NCBI RefSeq assembly: GCF_000296835.1
Contig: NZ_CAKE01000004.1
Coordinates: 54,999-118,998, forward strand
Direction of reading: 5' to 3'
DNA length: 64,000 nucleotides
Origin: Lactobacillus hominis DSM 23910 = CRBIP 24.179
GTDB taxonomy: Bacteria; Bacillota; Bacilli; Lactobacillales; Lactobacillaceae
Numbering within the stretch: the stretch's first letter is position 1; every line of letters starts with the position of its first letter. A program made the translations under genes and the position numbers. Below the pieces are notes generated by a model. The model ran no database searches. It was not told the DNA's origin and saw only the letters and a list, made by a program, of their open reading frames with translations. Below, in pieces: positions 52,501-60,770 of the stretch.

Positions 52501-55500
52501 TTTCTCCAAGTAATATTACCGACAATTTAATGCAAAAAATGGCAAATCTAGGCGATAAGTCCGGAGGAGCATTTAAAGCAAAATTCTTAAGGTCTCTTAA
52601 GACAATCGGTCACTACATCAATCCTCTTACATGGTTCAAAGGAATCTATAAAGTCGGTGCCAAAATCGGTAGTGGCTTAGTAAAGGCAATCGTTGCTCCA
52701 ATTAAAGGTATAGGTAAGTTCATTAAGAGTCCTATCCAAACTATGGCCAACTTAGGTGATAAATGGGCTTCAACATTTAATGGTTCATTTACCAAGAAAA
52801 TGAAAGCATCAAAAATCAACCCCAAGAATTGGTTTAAGGGCAGTTCTAAAGCCGCGGAAGAAGCAGGAGCCGACGCAAGTAAAGGATTCTGGAGTAAATT
52901 CAAAGGCTTATTTAAATGGCTTAATCCTAAGAATTGGTTTAAAGGCGCAAGTAAAGCTGGTGCAGAGGCAGGTGCTAAAGCATCCACTGGTGTATTAGGG
53001 AAGATAAAAGCTATTCCACACTCCCTTAATCCTAAAAACTGGTTTAAGGGAGTTACACCCGCCGCAACGGAAGCTGGTGAAGCGGGGAGTAAAGGACTTA
53101 TAGGCAAATTCGCAACTAAGTTTCCTAAACTAACTGGAATGGCAAAAGGCGTGTTTGGCAAGATGGGCGGAATTGCTAATGTAGCATTTTCAGCCATCGA
53201 TCTTATTTCTGCCTTACGTGAAAAAAACCCTGATAAAAAGTGGAAAGGTATCGGTAGTTCTGCTGGTGGCTTAATTGGCGGTGCCTTAGGAACCACTTTA
53301 GGTCCATTCGGGACAATTGCTGGTAGTATGTTAGGATCAAAAATTGGAGAAGTAGCTGGTCCAACTGGTGGTAAATTTGCCAGAGGCTTTCAAAGTTGGT
53401 TCAACAAAGGTGTAAAAAAGCACGATTGGAGTATGGACTTTAAGAGTATTGGAAAAGGTTGGAATCAATTCTGGGGCGGAATGGGTGATTGGTGGGATCA
53501 AACTTTCCGTGGTAAAAAACCCAAAGAATCAAAATCCACCAAGTCAAAGACCCCTTCATCGCAAAAGATTAAATCTTTAGGTGGAAACAACTATTCTAAG
53601 ACAGACATTGCCAATATTAAAGCAATGAATAAAGCTGTTAAAGATTATATTGGAACTCTTGAAAAACTTAAGGGTGCAATTAAAAAGAGTGATCCAACTA
53701 AAGAACTAGAAGCGATTAATTCTGGACTTATCAAGCAAACTAAAGGCTGGAAGAAAGCAATAAGCCCAATCAAGGAGCTTGGTAAAGCATTTAGTACTTT
53801 AGCCAAATTTACAGCTTCAATGGCTAAAAAAGACGGGTTTAGTGCGCTTACTAAAGACCTGCCAAAATTAGCTTCTGCTTTGAAGAACAATGCAAGCAAG
53901 ATTAAAGATGGTCTTAAAAAGCTAAATAGTGCATTTTCTAGTGGAAAAGGTAAGGGTAAATCCGGACTAATTAGTAACATTAGTTCTATTGGAAATGCAT
54001 TGAGTAAGCTTCAAAGCAAAATTAAAGGTTTACCTAAATCTCTTTCTTCTCTTGCAAGCTCATTTAAGAGCCTAGCTACTCAAGCTAAAAGGTTGATATC
54101 TGGTAAAAGTACAATTTTCGAAAAAATTGGTAATGGGCTAGATAAAATGCAAACGAAGTTCTATCACATTACTCGTGGTAAGAACTCGATTGGTAATCTT
54201 CTTAACAGCGTAGCAAGCTCAATTAAAAAGTCTAAGCTTTCATCTTTCTTAAATGGATTAAAAACTCCTCTTAAGGATATAACTAGTTACTTAAAATCTA
54301 TGGATAAGCCACTAGATCATGTATCTAGTTCATTTTATTCCTTAGCTAAATCGACAAAACAATTTACCAATTCAAGAACTAATCCATTTACAACAATTGC
54401 TGATGGATTGAAGAGCCTTAAATCTGCTTTAGGTGATGTAAAGTCTAAAGGCGGTCTTGTATCACAACTTGATGCCCTATCTACTGCTTTTGGTGGTAAA
54501 GGTAAAAAGAACTGGGGATTTGCTGATGGTCTAAAGCAGGTTTCTAAGTATGTTGGCTCTGTTGCTTCTGCTTTCAAGACTATGGATAAGCCATTTTCAA
54601 GCTTTGTTTCTTCGGTAAATAAGATTGGCGGAGGAACACAAAAGAAGAATCCTTTAACCGAAATGGCAAATGGATTAAAAGCTCTAAAGTCAGCTCTTGG
54701 TGGCAAAAAAAATAATACTCTAGCTAATGAATTAAAAGAATTATCTGAAGCTATGGGTGGCGCTACAAGTGGTAAGGGTAAAGGTAAAAAACAAACGACT
54801 GGACTTGCTAGTGCATTTACTGATTTAAACAAACCACTTAAAAATGTAGCTTCTTCATTTAAGCAATTACAAAAGCCTGTAGTTGCTTTCAGTAAAGCAA
54901 TGAAACCTTTTGGTGGTAAATCCAAGAAGAATAATCCTCTTGATAATTTAGCTGATGGCTTTAAGACTTTAGATAAAGCTCTCAAAACTAGCGGTAAAAA
55001 TAGTGTTGTTACCAAGATAAAAGACTTTGTTAAAGCTTTACAAGGCGGTACTGGCAAGAGTAAGTCTAAATCATTAGACAATCTTTTAAATGACATCAAT
55101 AAACCACTTAAGAAGATGGCTAGCTATGTCAAAGGCTTAGGCAAGCCACTAGAAAAAGCGTCAATTAGTTTAAAGAAATTCGATAGTGCCCTTAATTTAT
55201 TTAAGAGTAAGAAAACAGATTCAATTTCAAATATCACAACTGAAGTCAGAAATCTATATCTAGCAATGAAGAAATATCCATTTGGTAAAGAAATGGAGAA
55301 ACAAGCTGAATATGCTGAAAAATCATTATCCGGTAGAAATTTTGCTACATTATTCTCTGATGCGGTTAAAGATATTAAAGAGGCACTTACTAGTTTTAAG
55401 CGTTCGTTTAACAAGAGCTGGAAAGACTTGTGGGACAACATTGCTAAGCCTGTCCAAAAAGGGCTGGATAAAGCTGATACCTATACTTACCGCAACTTTA

Positions 55501-56903
55501 AATCTATTCAAAGTAGACGCGAAAGTTTTTCAAAAACCTTCTTGAGCGGATGGAAGAACTGGATTAATCAAGTACTTAACTTATTCCGTAATGGTATGAA
55601 CAAACTACCTGGTTATGCATCCAGTGCTATGAATTCGGTTATTAGCAGGATGAACCGAGGTATCGGTGGTGTTAATGCTGTTATTGGCGAATTCGGTGGA
55701 GATAAGAAGCTTTCTACCATCAAATATGCTAACGGTACTGACAAGGGACATCCGGGTGGTCATATGCTGGTTAACGACAGTAAAAAGCCACACTGGAAAG
55801 AACTTGTTAAGTTTCCTGGTAAGCCTTGGACTATGTTTGACCAAAAAGATACGTTTATACCAAACGCACCTAAAGGCACGAAGGTAATAAACGGGGATGA
55901 TACATATAGATTGATGTCTAAGCACGGCATTTATGCTTATGCCGATGGTACTGAAGAAGACTTTGAGAAGATTGACAAGATGCTTGACAGCATCGACAAG
56001 AATCCACTTAAAGTTTTGAAAGAAGCTTTCTACAGTAAGGCTAAATTCAATGGCTCTCAAGTTGTTGCAGACTTTGGTGGAGCTATGGCGAATGCGTTCT
56101 TAGTATCTATTAAAAACAAGTTCAAGAAAGAAGCTGATGATTCAGGCTTAGGCGATATTAAAGCTGGTGCCGCATCTATTGGCTTAATTGAACGTGCTGC
56201 TAGAGCAATGAAAGTATCATTACCGGCTGGTTTCGCTAGAAAATTAATGCAAGTAATCATGAGCGAATCAGGAAACCGCTCTATTATGCAACAAATTCAT
56301 GACATGAACTCTGGCGGTAATGAAGCTGGTGGTATCTTACAATACACGCCGGGAACATTTAGAGCCTTTGCTATGCCGGGACATACAAATAGAATGAATG
56401 CTTATGATCAATTACTAGCATTCTTCAATAACTCTGACTGGGCAAATTCAATTGGACCAACTGTTATTTGGGGAACGCCAAAGATGGATTGGTTACATTC
56501 AGGCCCTCAAGGTCACAGAAGATTTGCTAATGGTGGCTACTCATTCACTCATAAGTTTGCTGAAATTTCAGAAGGAAATAATCCTGAAGCAATTATTCCG
56601 CTTAGCTTGGAAAAACGTCCACGCGCTCTCCAATTAATGTCAGAAATAATTGCTGACATGAAAGGCGATGCTACTAATAACTCCACCATTCAACAATTGG
56701 AAGCTAACAAGCAACGTAAAGTAAGCAATGAAAAATTAGATCAATTGATCACTTTGCTTACCGAATTAGTAACTGGTGACCAATACGTTGAAACTTCAAT
56801 TAATATTGATGGACGTAAGATGGCTCGTGGTTTATCTAAGTACTCAAGAAGAGAAAATGCTAAAGCTCAATTTAAAGGCAATTTAGGATTTAGTAATATT
56901 TAA
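49584..56903 (+). CDS. Tape measure protein with lytic transglycosylase domain
   Basis: 2439 residues. N-terminal coiled coils (about 1-330), the TMP repeat core (GVGKATKMAADMQTQWVNIK, SSALDAFGLRTDNVA), membrane-like helices, three or four NPKNWFKG repeats (about 1010-1160), then long tandem repeats of about 60-80 residues (NPFTTIADGLKSLKSAL, NPLTEMANGLKALKSAL, NPLDNLADGFKTLDKAL). Near the C-terminus an SLT-like domain (MSESGNRS, GGILQYTPGTF, about 2225-2320) should cut peptidoglycan during entry. Length sets tail length; by the usual 0.15 nm per residue this is a long tail. Confidence 0.95.
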   Translation: MPVIDGYTFVMDLQDRGVMKNLRGMKQAMQVLKNEMRTGFQQFQASEGTLSAYNFKLKESANIIKEYQHNINELSARYSDYKTKLDEAQNSVREEKANLEDAKKKYEENSDQVKKAAKAYDQAQKDLKHYSNEVRQAKMVLDRYDAGLAQTRQQQEKAREMLERMKTGLYDYRRETEAITKANKSFTTSLRESGNYFKANRTGIRGLKVEQEALSKQYKAEKEVLSQLETKQSGLLTKYKQERATLSSLTSARTRAKNELTQATQKYGAESQQASKAKAKLDSLNESYEKQKRVLSGFPERISNVSKEYSEQAQKASAASAKLRTLDNALGHTKFSYAKAQVVGFGQSISQFNQRLKQSTSNTREWASSLKGGLVAAGAGMTAVGAGVGKATKMAADMQTQWVNIKNLLVTGGESAGKAVQNVGLMERDASKYSKEYGLSQKEIAEQYTNLVKRGYDSKAALGAMKSELEATRATGDDFEDVVNNASSALDAFGLRTDNVAQMSKNTKRVLNSMAYAADMTATDFKDLGEGMSFVSSTASQAGLSVEETSAALGVLSNAGVEGTRAGTGLRKVLNSLISPTKGASDALQSIGLSTKDFRTQAGKLKPVTQIFKEIENAMDKKKLTQAEKMDIFHSLFGTTGQQAGAILAQSNKDLGELVQKVKKANKGQGYVHQLAQKNMQTTQMQMKKLQMTFQDMAINVGKQMLPAINSVTEAFSKWTVSKEGKEAINGMTSAAKGFAQYLANHTKDIMDFFSGVVDGAKNAFNFLKTVTTPIRNFIGWLDKKLGGGKKDNPVAKFVGIAVGALAVLAVPLAALKKAFQGTIAIGKDLGKLKDWVKGNKYVNERNAYMQKLIELQEQSIKLTKEQIELDRQNTKPTGGNGNSTTGDIADIATDVAGNGPVKEVKTASKAEKTADVASEVADTVDIVASAKGGNGAKIAKDVEEMGAKHARFWQKGWLGKFIGWSKKLLSIISPSNITDNLMQKMANLGDKSGGAFKAKFLRSLKTIGHYINPLTWFKGIYKVGAKIGSGLVKAIVAPIKGIGKFIKSPIQTMANLGDKWASTFNGSFTKKMKASKINPKNWFKGSSKAAEEAGADASKGFWSKFKGLFKWLNPKNWFKGASKAGAEAGAKASTGVLGKIKAIPHSLNPKNWFKGVTPAATEAGEAGSKGLIGKFATKFPKLTGMAKGVFGKMGGIANVAFSAIDLISALREKNPDKKWKGIGSSAGGLIGGALGTTLGPFGTIAGSMLGSKIGEVAGPTGGKFARGFQSWFNKGVKKHDWSMDFKSIGKGWNQFWGGMGDWWDQTFRGKKPKESKSTKSKTPSSQKIKSLGGNNYSKTDIANIKAMNKAVKDYIGTLEKLKGAIKKSDPTKELEAINSGLIKQTKGWKKAISPIKELGKAFSTLAKFTASMAKKDGFSALTKDLPKLASALKNNASKIKDGLKKLNSAFSSGKGKGKSGLISNISSIGNALSKLQSKIKGLPKSLSSLASSFKSLATQAKRLISGKSTIFEKIGNGLDKMQTKFYHITRGKNSIGNLLNSVASSIKKSKLSSFLNGLKTPLKDITSYLKSMDKPLDHVSSSFYSLAKSTKQFTNSRTNPFTTIADGLKSLKSALGDVKSKGGLVSQLDALSTAFGGKGKKNWGFADGLKQVSKYVGSVASAFKTMDKPFSSFVSSVNKIGGGTQKKNPLTEMANGLKALKSALGGKKNNTLANELKELSEAMGGATSGKGKGKKQTTGLASAFTDLNKPLKNVASSFKQLQKPVVAFSKAMKPFGGKSKKNNPLDNLADGFKTLDKALKTSGKNSVVTKIKDFVKALQGGTGKSKSKSLDNLLNDINKPLKKMASYVKGLGKPLEKASISLKKFDSALNLFKSKKTDSISNITTEVRNLYLAMKKYPFGKEMEKQAEYAEKSLSGRNFATLFSDAVKDIKEALTSFKRSFNKSWKDLWDNIAKPVQKGLDKADTYTYRNFKSIQSRRESFSKTFLSGWKNWINQVLNLFRNGMNKLPGYASSAMNSVISRMNRGIGGVNAVIGEFGGDKKLSTIKYANGTDKGHPGGHMLVNDSKKPHWKELVKFPGKPWTMFDQKDTFIPNAPKGTKVINGDDTYRLMSKHGIYAYADGTEEDFEKIDKMLDSIDKNPLKVLKEAFYSKAKFNGSQVVADFGGAMANAFLVSIKNKFKKEADDSGLGDIKAGAASIGLIERAARAMKVSLPAGFARKLMQVIMSESGNRSIMQQIHDMNSGGNEAGGILQYTPGTFRAFAMPGHTNRMNAYDQLLAFFNNSDWANSIGPTVIWGTPKMDWLHSGPQGHRRFANGGYSFTHKFAEISEGNNPEAIIPLSLEKRPRALQLMSEIIADMKGDATNNSTIQQLEANKQRKVSNEKLDQLITLLTELVTGDQYVETSINIDGRKMARGLSKYSRRENAKAQFKGNLGFSNI

Positions 56904-56913
56904 GGAGGTTTAA

Positions 56914-57672
56914 ATGGCAGGAATGATTAAAGAATTAGTCGCCAAGTTGATTGTGAATGAACAGTCAACTTTAGATTTCGGCGTCTATATCCAATATCCT
57001 ATCGTAATTACGCATCCGCAAGTTGATGTCACATCCAATGCAATTCCCGGACATAGTGGGGATTTGCTAACGAAGAACCATCGCTTTCAAAATATTTCTC
57101 AGTCCTTTACTTTATATGCTACTCGAGAAAGTACCAAGTATTCTACTTGGTCTCAATTGAGTATGGCTATTAATGATTGGCTAGTAAGTGATAAGTATCA
57201 ACCACTCTACTTAGATACAATGCACGAATGGTACTGGGAGGCAATCCTCTCACAGCCTGCCAACTTTACCCCACAGAACGACTCTGAAGCCACGGCTACA
57301 GTTACTTTTAACTGCAAGCCATATATGCGGAGTACAGATAGTATGAAATTCAGACCGTTACCGTCATCACAAAAAGTTATTAATAAACAGCAAGAATCGG
57401 CAGAACCAATAATTCATATTGTTGGATCTGGCGATTTTGTTTTATCCATAAATGACCAAGACTTCAAACTTAATGGGGTTGATGGAGAAATATTTGTAGA
57501 TAGCGAAGAGCAATGGATTTATAAGCATGATTTTAAGGAAAATAGAGCATCATGCGCTGTATTTCCAAATAACGATTTTCCCAGTTTAAAGCCAGGAGAA
57601 AATAAGATCTACTTAAAATCTGGAACTGCTCAAAAGATAGAATACAAACCTAACTGGAGGAGGTTAGCTTAG
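56914..57672 (+). CDS. Distal tail protein (Dit)
   Basis: 252 residues. The Dit/SPP1 gp19.1-like N-terminus (SNAIPGHSGDLLTKNHRFQNIS, about 42-63) and YWEAILSQPANFTPQNDSEA with CKPYMR are visible. It forms the hub ring between tail tube and Tal. AAGGAGG precedes the ATG. Confidence 0.85.
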   Translation: MAGMIKELVAKLIVNEQSTLDFGVYIQYPIVITHPQVDVTSNAIPGHSGDLLTKNHRFQNISQSFTLYATRESTKYSTWSQLSMAINDWLVSDKYQPLYLDTMHEWYWEAILSQPANFTPQNDSEATATVTFNCKPYMRSTDSMKFRPLPSSQKVINKQQESAEPIIHIVGSGDFVLSINDQDFKLNGVDGEIFVDSEEQWIYKHDFKENRASCAVFPNNDFPSLKPGENKIYLKSGTAQKIEYKPNWRRLA

Positions 57673-60555
57673 TTGAAATATCCACGCTTGTATAACCGAG
57701 CATCGGATGACACTTCAACCATGGGGCTTGGCCCTATGAAAGGTGTAATTAATGCTCAAGTACAAAGAGATAAAAACAAAATTCCTGTCCTTACTATGAC
57801 CTATGATAAAGACGATGAATTAGCACCTCAAATAAAAGAGGGACGAATCATTGTAACAACTATGGGCCCGCGTAATGATGAGAAAGAACAAAAATTTAGA
57901 ATTACTGAAATTGGTGGAGATGAACTGCAGTCTTTATCAATTACTGCTAACCATATAGCAGGCGATCTAGCGTATAACGTTATCACTAAAGATATTAGTA
58001 TTGCCAATGCGTCAGCAGGACAAGCATTCGAAGCAATAAAAGAAGCTCTAGCCGACCCCGTGCCAGGGCTTTCATTTTATTCAGATATTTTAAAAGTAGC
58101 CAACTTAGGTTGGGAGTTTAAATCGGTTGAATCAGTAACTAGTATTTTGCTTGGAGAAGACCAAGAGGGGGATACAGTTGCTAATACTATGGAAGCTATG
58201 TATCAAGGAGAATGGCTATTTGATAACTATAATCTCTCTTTGGTTCAACATGGCGGAGATGATACTGGACTAGTAGTCAAGTATGGTAGGCGGCTTAAAT
58301 CTCTGACTCAAGATACCAACATTGATAATACCTATAATGCGATCTTCCCTTATTCTACTTATTCGCCTAACACGGTAGCAGCAGAAGAAGGCGGCGAAGA
58401 CTTTGACGGGCAAGGCGTTGTTCAATATGTTGGTTCTGGAGGTGCAGAAACCTATAACAGTCCATATAAAGGTCATACCGTTAATGGACACGTTAAGAAT
58501 GGAACTTTTTATCATGTTGAAAAAGTGGCAAAAGATAACACTGTCAATGATGATACTTGGTATCTCATTGGAAATGGGCAATGGATCGATGAACACTTTT
58601 TCAGTTTTGATAAAACAGGCGCTTACATCGTTAACAAAGTTAAGGCTCAAGGTACTGTTTATGTACCTGATGATAGCACTGAGGGGCAAGGTTTAATCGT
58701 TGATTATGCCGGTGTTGGTACGATTGCTTATGCTGGAAAAGGACAAGTTGCTTTATGGACTAGTCCTTTTTCAGGACACACCATAACCGGTTATCGTAAA
58801 AATGGTAGTCGATGGAAGATATTTGCTAAAGCAGTTGATTACAACGGCAAAACTTGGTACTGCTTGGGTAACCGTCGTACTCAATGGATAGATGGTCAAT
58901 ATCTCAAACTTGATAAAGTTACTGACTATTCTCAATACGGTACGCACGGTATTTTATCTGTTAACGGTACTAAGGAAAAAGTTAAAATCCAAGTCCCAAC
59001 TGGCAAATATACCAAACCACGCGGTAAAAATTCTGTACGTAAGCCTCGTTACAAGAAAAAGACAATAACTGTTGTCAAAAATATGGTTAACGCCATGACT
59101 GGTCCGGGTACTGGAAAGTCATTTAAGTGGAGTGCTAATAAAGGCTCACGCTGGCTGATTACCAATATTGCTACTGACTATCAAGGCAAAACTTGGTATC
59201 AAATCAGTACTCATATCTGGGTAGAAGAAAGCGACGCAATTAACTTTACGAGCAGTGGTACTGTAAAGCCTGACTATGAAGAAGAACAAAAACGGATAGC
59301 AAAAACTACCGGTAAAATTCCTGTTTATAGATCTCCTAATGGTACAAGAGTATATGATCAATGGCTAAATGTTGGAGATCAAGTTCCTATTACTGCTCAG
59401 GCTGAAAGTCATGGTAAGACTTGGTACGAAATTGGAGAAGGTAAATGGGTTGATGCCTCTTACTTTACCTTTGAAAATAATACCGATGTTCCGCCGGGTG
59501 AAGACGATGGCACTGATAATGAGGTACAAGTTCAAGATGTAACAGTCACATTACCAAATTTAGTCTTAACCAGTCCTTTTATGGGTGATGACGAACGGTT
59601 AAGAATTAAAACAGTTGATTTATCATCTTATAACATTCAAGATCCAGACAAACTTCAAGAAGTTGCAGAAGCATATATGAAAGAATATCGAATTGGATAT
59701 CCGAACGTTTCTTTAACTTTCAACTATCAACAAATTTGTGATGAAGTAGATCTCTACGATTTGGTACTCGTCCAATATGATCAATTAAATCTACAGCAAA
59801 AAGCAGAAGTTAACTCAGTTTTATGGGATCCGCTTAAAGAAGAATTTACTCAGATTACTATTGGTGATTTACCCGTTTCTTACGAACATGTGCTTGGTCA
59901 ATATGTTCAGCAAACCGTTGAAAAAAATACTCACGGCTTGGAACGAAAGAACCAGCATTTGTTTGGCGAGATGCGACGAATTGTGCAACTCCAAGGCGAT
60001 GACCAAAAGGCTGCTCTTGAAAAGCTGGGACAAAAGCTTGATATGACAAAAGACTCATATACAAGAGATCGCCAAAATATGTTAGAGCAGGTTGAAAAAA
60101 TTGATGGAGATGTAAAAGACATTCAAAGCTGGATTGATGGTGGTAGTAATAATGTTATTCAAGCTTATCCTAATTGGAGAAGCCCCACAGAATTGCGAGC
60201 CCAAACTAACGATGGCGGATTAATGAAATTTAATTCAAATGGACTCGAATTCTTAGGAAGAGATAATGTATTAAGAACTGCAATTTCTAGTGATGGACGT
60301 ATTGCCGGAGAATACGTAGATTTTGGTCGGGTTGATGCTCTTTCTATTAAAGGCGTTGATATTGAAGGAACCGGGAATATATATTGCCATTCTTCGGGTC
60401 AATCTGCAGTTATGTCTGATGCAGGATTTTCAGCAACTAATGGTGCTTATACCATAGCAACTAATGGATACGATATTAGATTAAGCGCTGGCAGTAGCAC
60501 CCATTGGTTCACTTGGAATGACTTGTACCGTGTATTCACTGGAAAGAAGGCTTAA
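57673..60555 (+). CDS. Tail-associated hub protein (Tal) with SH3-like repeats
   Basis: 960 residues from TTG 57673 (GGAGGAGG upstream). The N-terminal 230 residues match the prophage endopeptidase tail/Tal hub (YNRASDDTSTMGLGPM, FRITEIGGDELQSLSITANH). Between about 240 and 620 lie four SH3-like units, each ending in a WY-x-G-x-W-I/V pattern (DTWYLIGNGQWID, KTWYCLGN, KTWYQIST, KTWYEIGEGKWVD). The hub fold resumes at about 640 (IKTVDLSSYN), and a C-terminal fibre-like part follows. The inserted modules probably bind cell wall. Confidence 0.88.
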   Translation: MKYPRLYNRASDDTSTMGLGPMKGVINAQVQRDKNKIPVLTMTYDKDDELAPQIKEGRIIVTTMGPRNDEKEQKFRITEIGGDELQSLSITANHIAGDLAYNVITKDISIANASAGQAFEAIKEALADPVPGLSFYSDILKVANLGWEFKSVESVTSILLGEDQEGDTVANTMEAMYQGEWLFDNYNLSLVQHGGDDTGLVVKYGRRLKSLTQDTNIDNTYNAIFPYSTYSPNTVAAEEGGEDFDGQGVVQYVGSGGAETYNSPYKGHTVNGHVKNGTFYHVEKVAKDNTVNDDTWYLIGNGQWIDEHFFSFDKTGAYIVNKVKAQGTVYVPDDSTEGQGLIVDYAGVGTIAYAGKGQVALWTSPFSGHTITGYRKNGSRWKIFAKAVDYNGKTWYCLGNRRTQWIDGQYLKLDKVTDYSQYGTHGILSVNGTKEKVKIQVPTGKYTKPRGKNSVRKPRYKKKTITVVKNMVNAMTGPGTGKSFKWSANKGSRWLITNIATDYQGKTWYQISTHIWVEESDAINFTSSGTVKPDYEEEQKRIAKTTGKIPVYRSPNGTRVYDQWLNVGDQVPITAQAESHGKTWYEIGEGKWVDASYFTFENNTDVPPGEDDGTDNEVQVQDVTVTLPNLVLTSPFMGDDERLRIKTVDLSSYNIQDPDKLQEVAEAYMKEYRIGYPNVSLTFNYQQICDEVDLYDLVLVQYDQLNLQQKAEVNSVLWDPLKEEFTQITIGDLPVSYEHVLGQYVQQTVEKNTHGLERKNQHLFGEMRRIVQLQGDDQKAALEKLGQKLDMTKDSYTRDRQNMLEQVEKIDGDVKDIQSWIDGGSNNVIQAYPNWRSPTELRAQTNDGGLMKFNSNGLEFLGRDNVLRTAISSDGRIAGEYVDFGRVDALSIKGVDIEGTGNIYCHSSGQSAVMSDAGFSATNGAYTIATNGYDIRLSAGSSTHWFTWNDLYRVFTGKKA

Positions 60556-60557
60556 TA

Positions 60558-60770
60558 ATGATTATCGATAATCAAAAAGCGCTTGAAAAATTAGCTTCAA
60601 ATATGGGAACCAGCATTGCAACTCTACAATTGAAGGTTGCTAAATTGGAAACTGCCCTAGCGGGCTATCAAGCCGAAAATTCGGAATTAAAATTAAAACT
60701 AAAAATGAAAGAAGGTGCAGAGAATGAGTCTACCCAAACTAGAGCTAGACACGAACAAAAATCTAACTAG
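60558..60770 (+). CDS. Small coiled-coil baseplate protein
   Basis: 70 residues with a coiled coil (MGTSIATLQLKVAKLETALA, YQAENSELKLKLKMKEG). Comparable short genes lie between Tal and BppU in many lactobacillus phages. Its end overlaps the next gene by 47 bases. Confidence 0.6.
   Translation: MIIDNQKALEKLASNMGTSIATLQLKVAKLETALAGYQAENSELKLKLKMKEGAENESTQTRARHEQKSN

Noticed and set aside
52646..53296. 216-residue minus-strand open frame
   Set aside because: Antisense to the NPKNWFKG repeats of the tape measure; repeated Pro/Leu patterns mirror the coding strand and no start signal exists.
54335..55099. 254-residue open frame on the minus strand
   Set aside because: It lies wholly inside the tape measure repeats, has no ribosome site and a low-complexity Leu/Pro-rich product, so it is a shadow of the repeated coding sequence.
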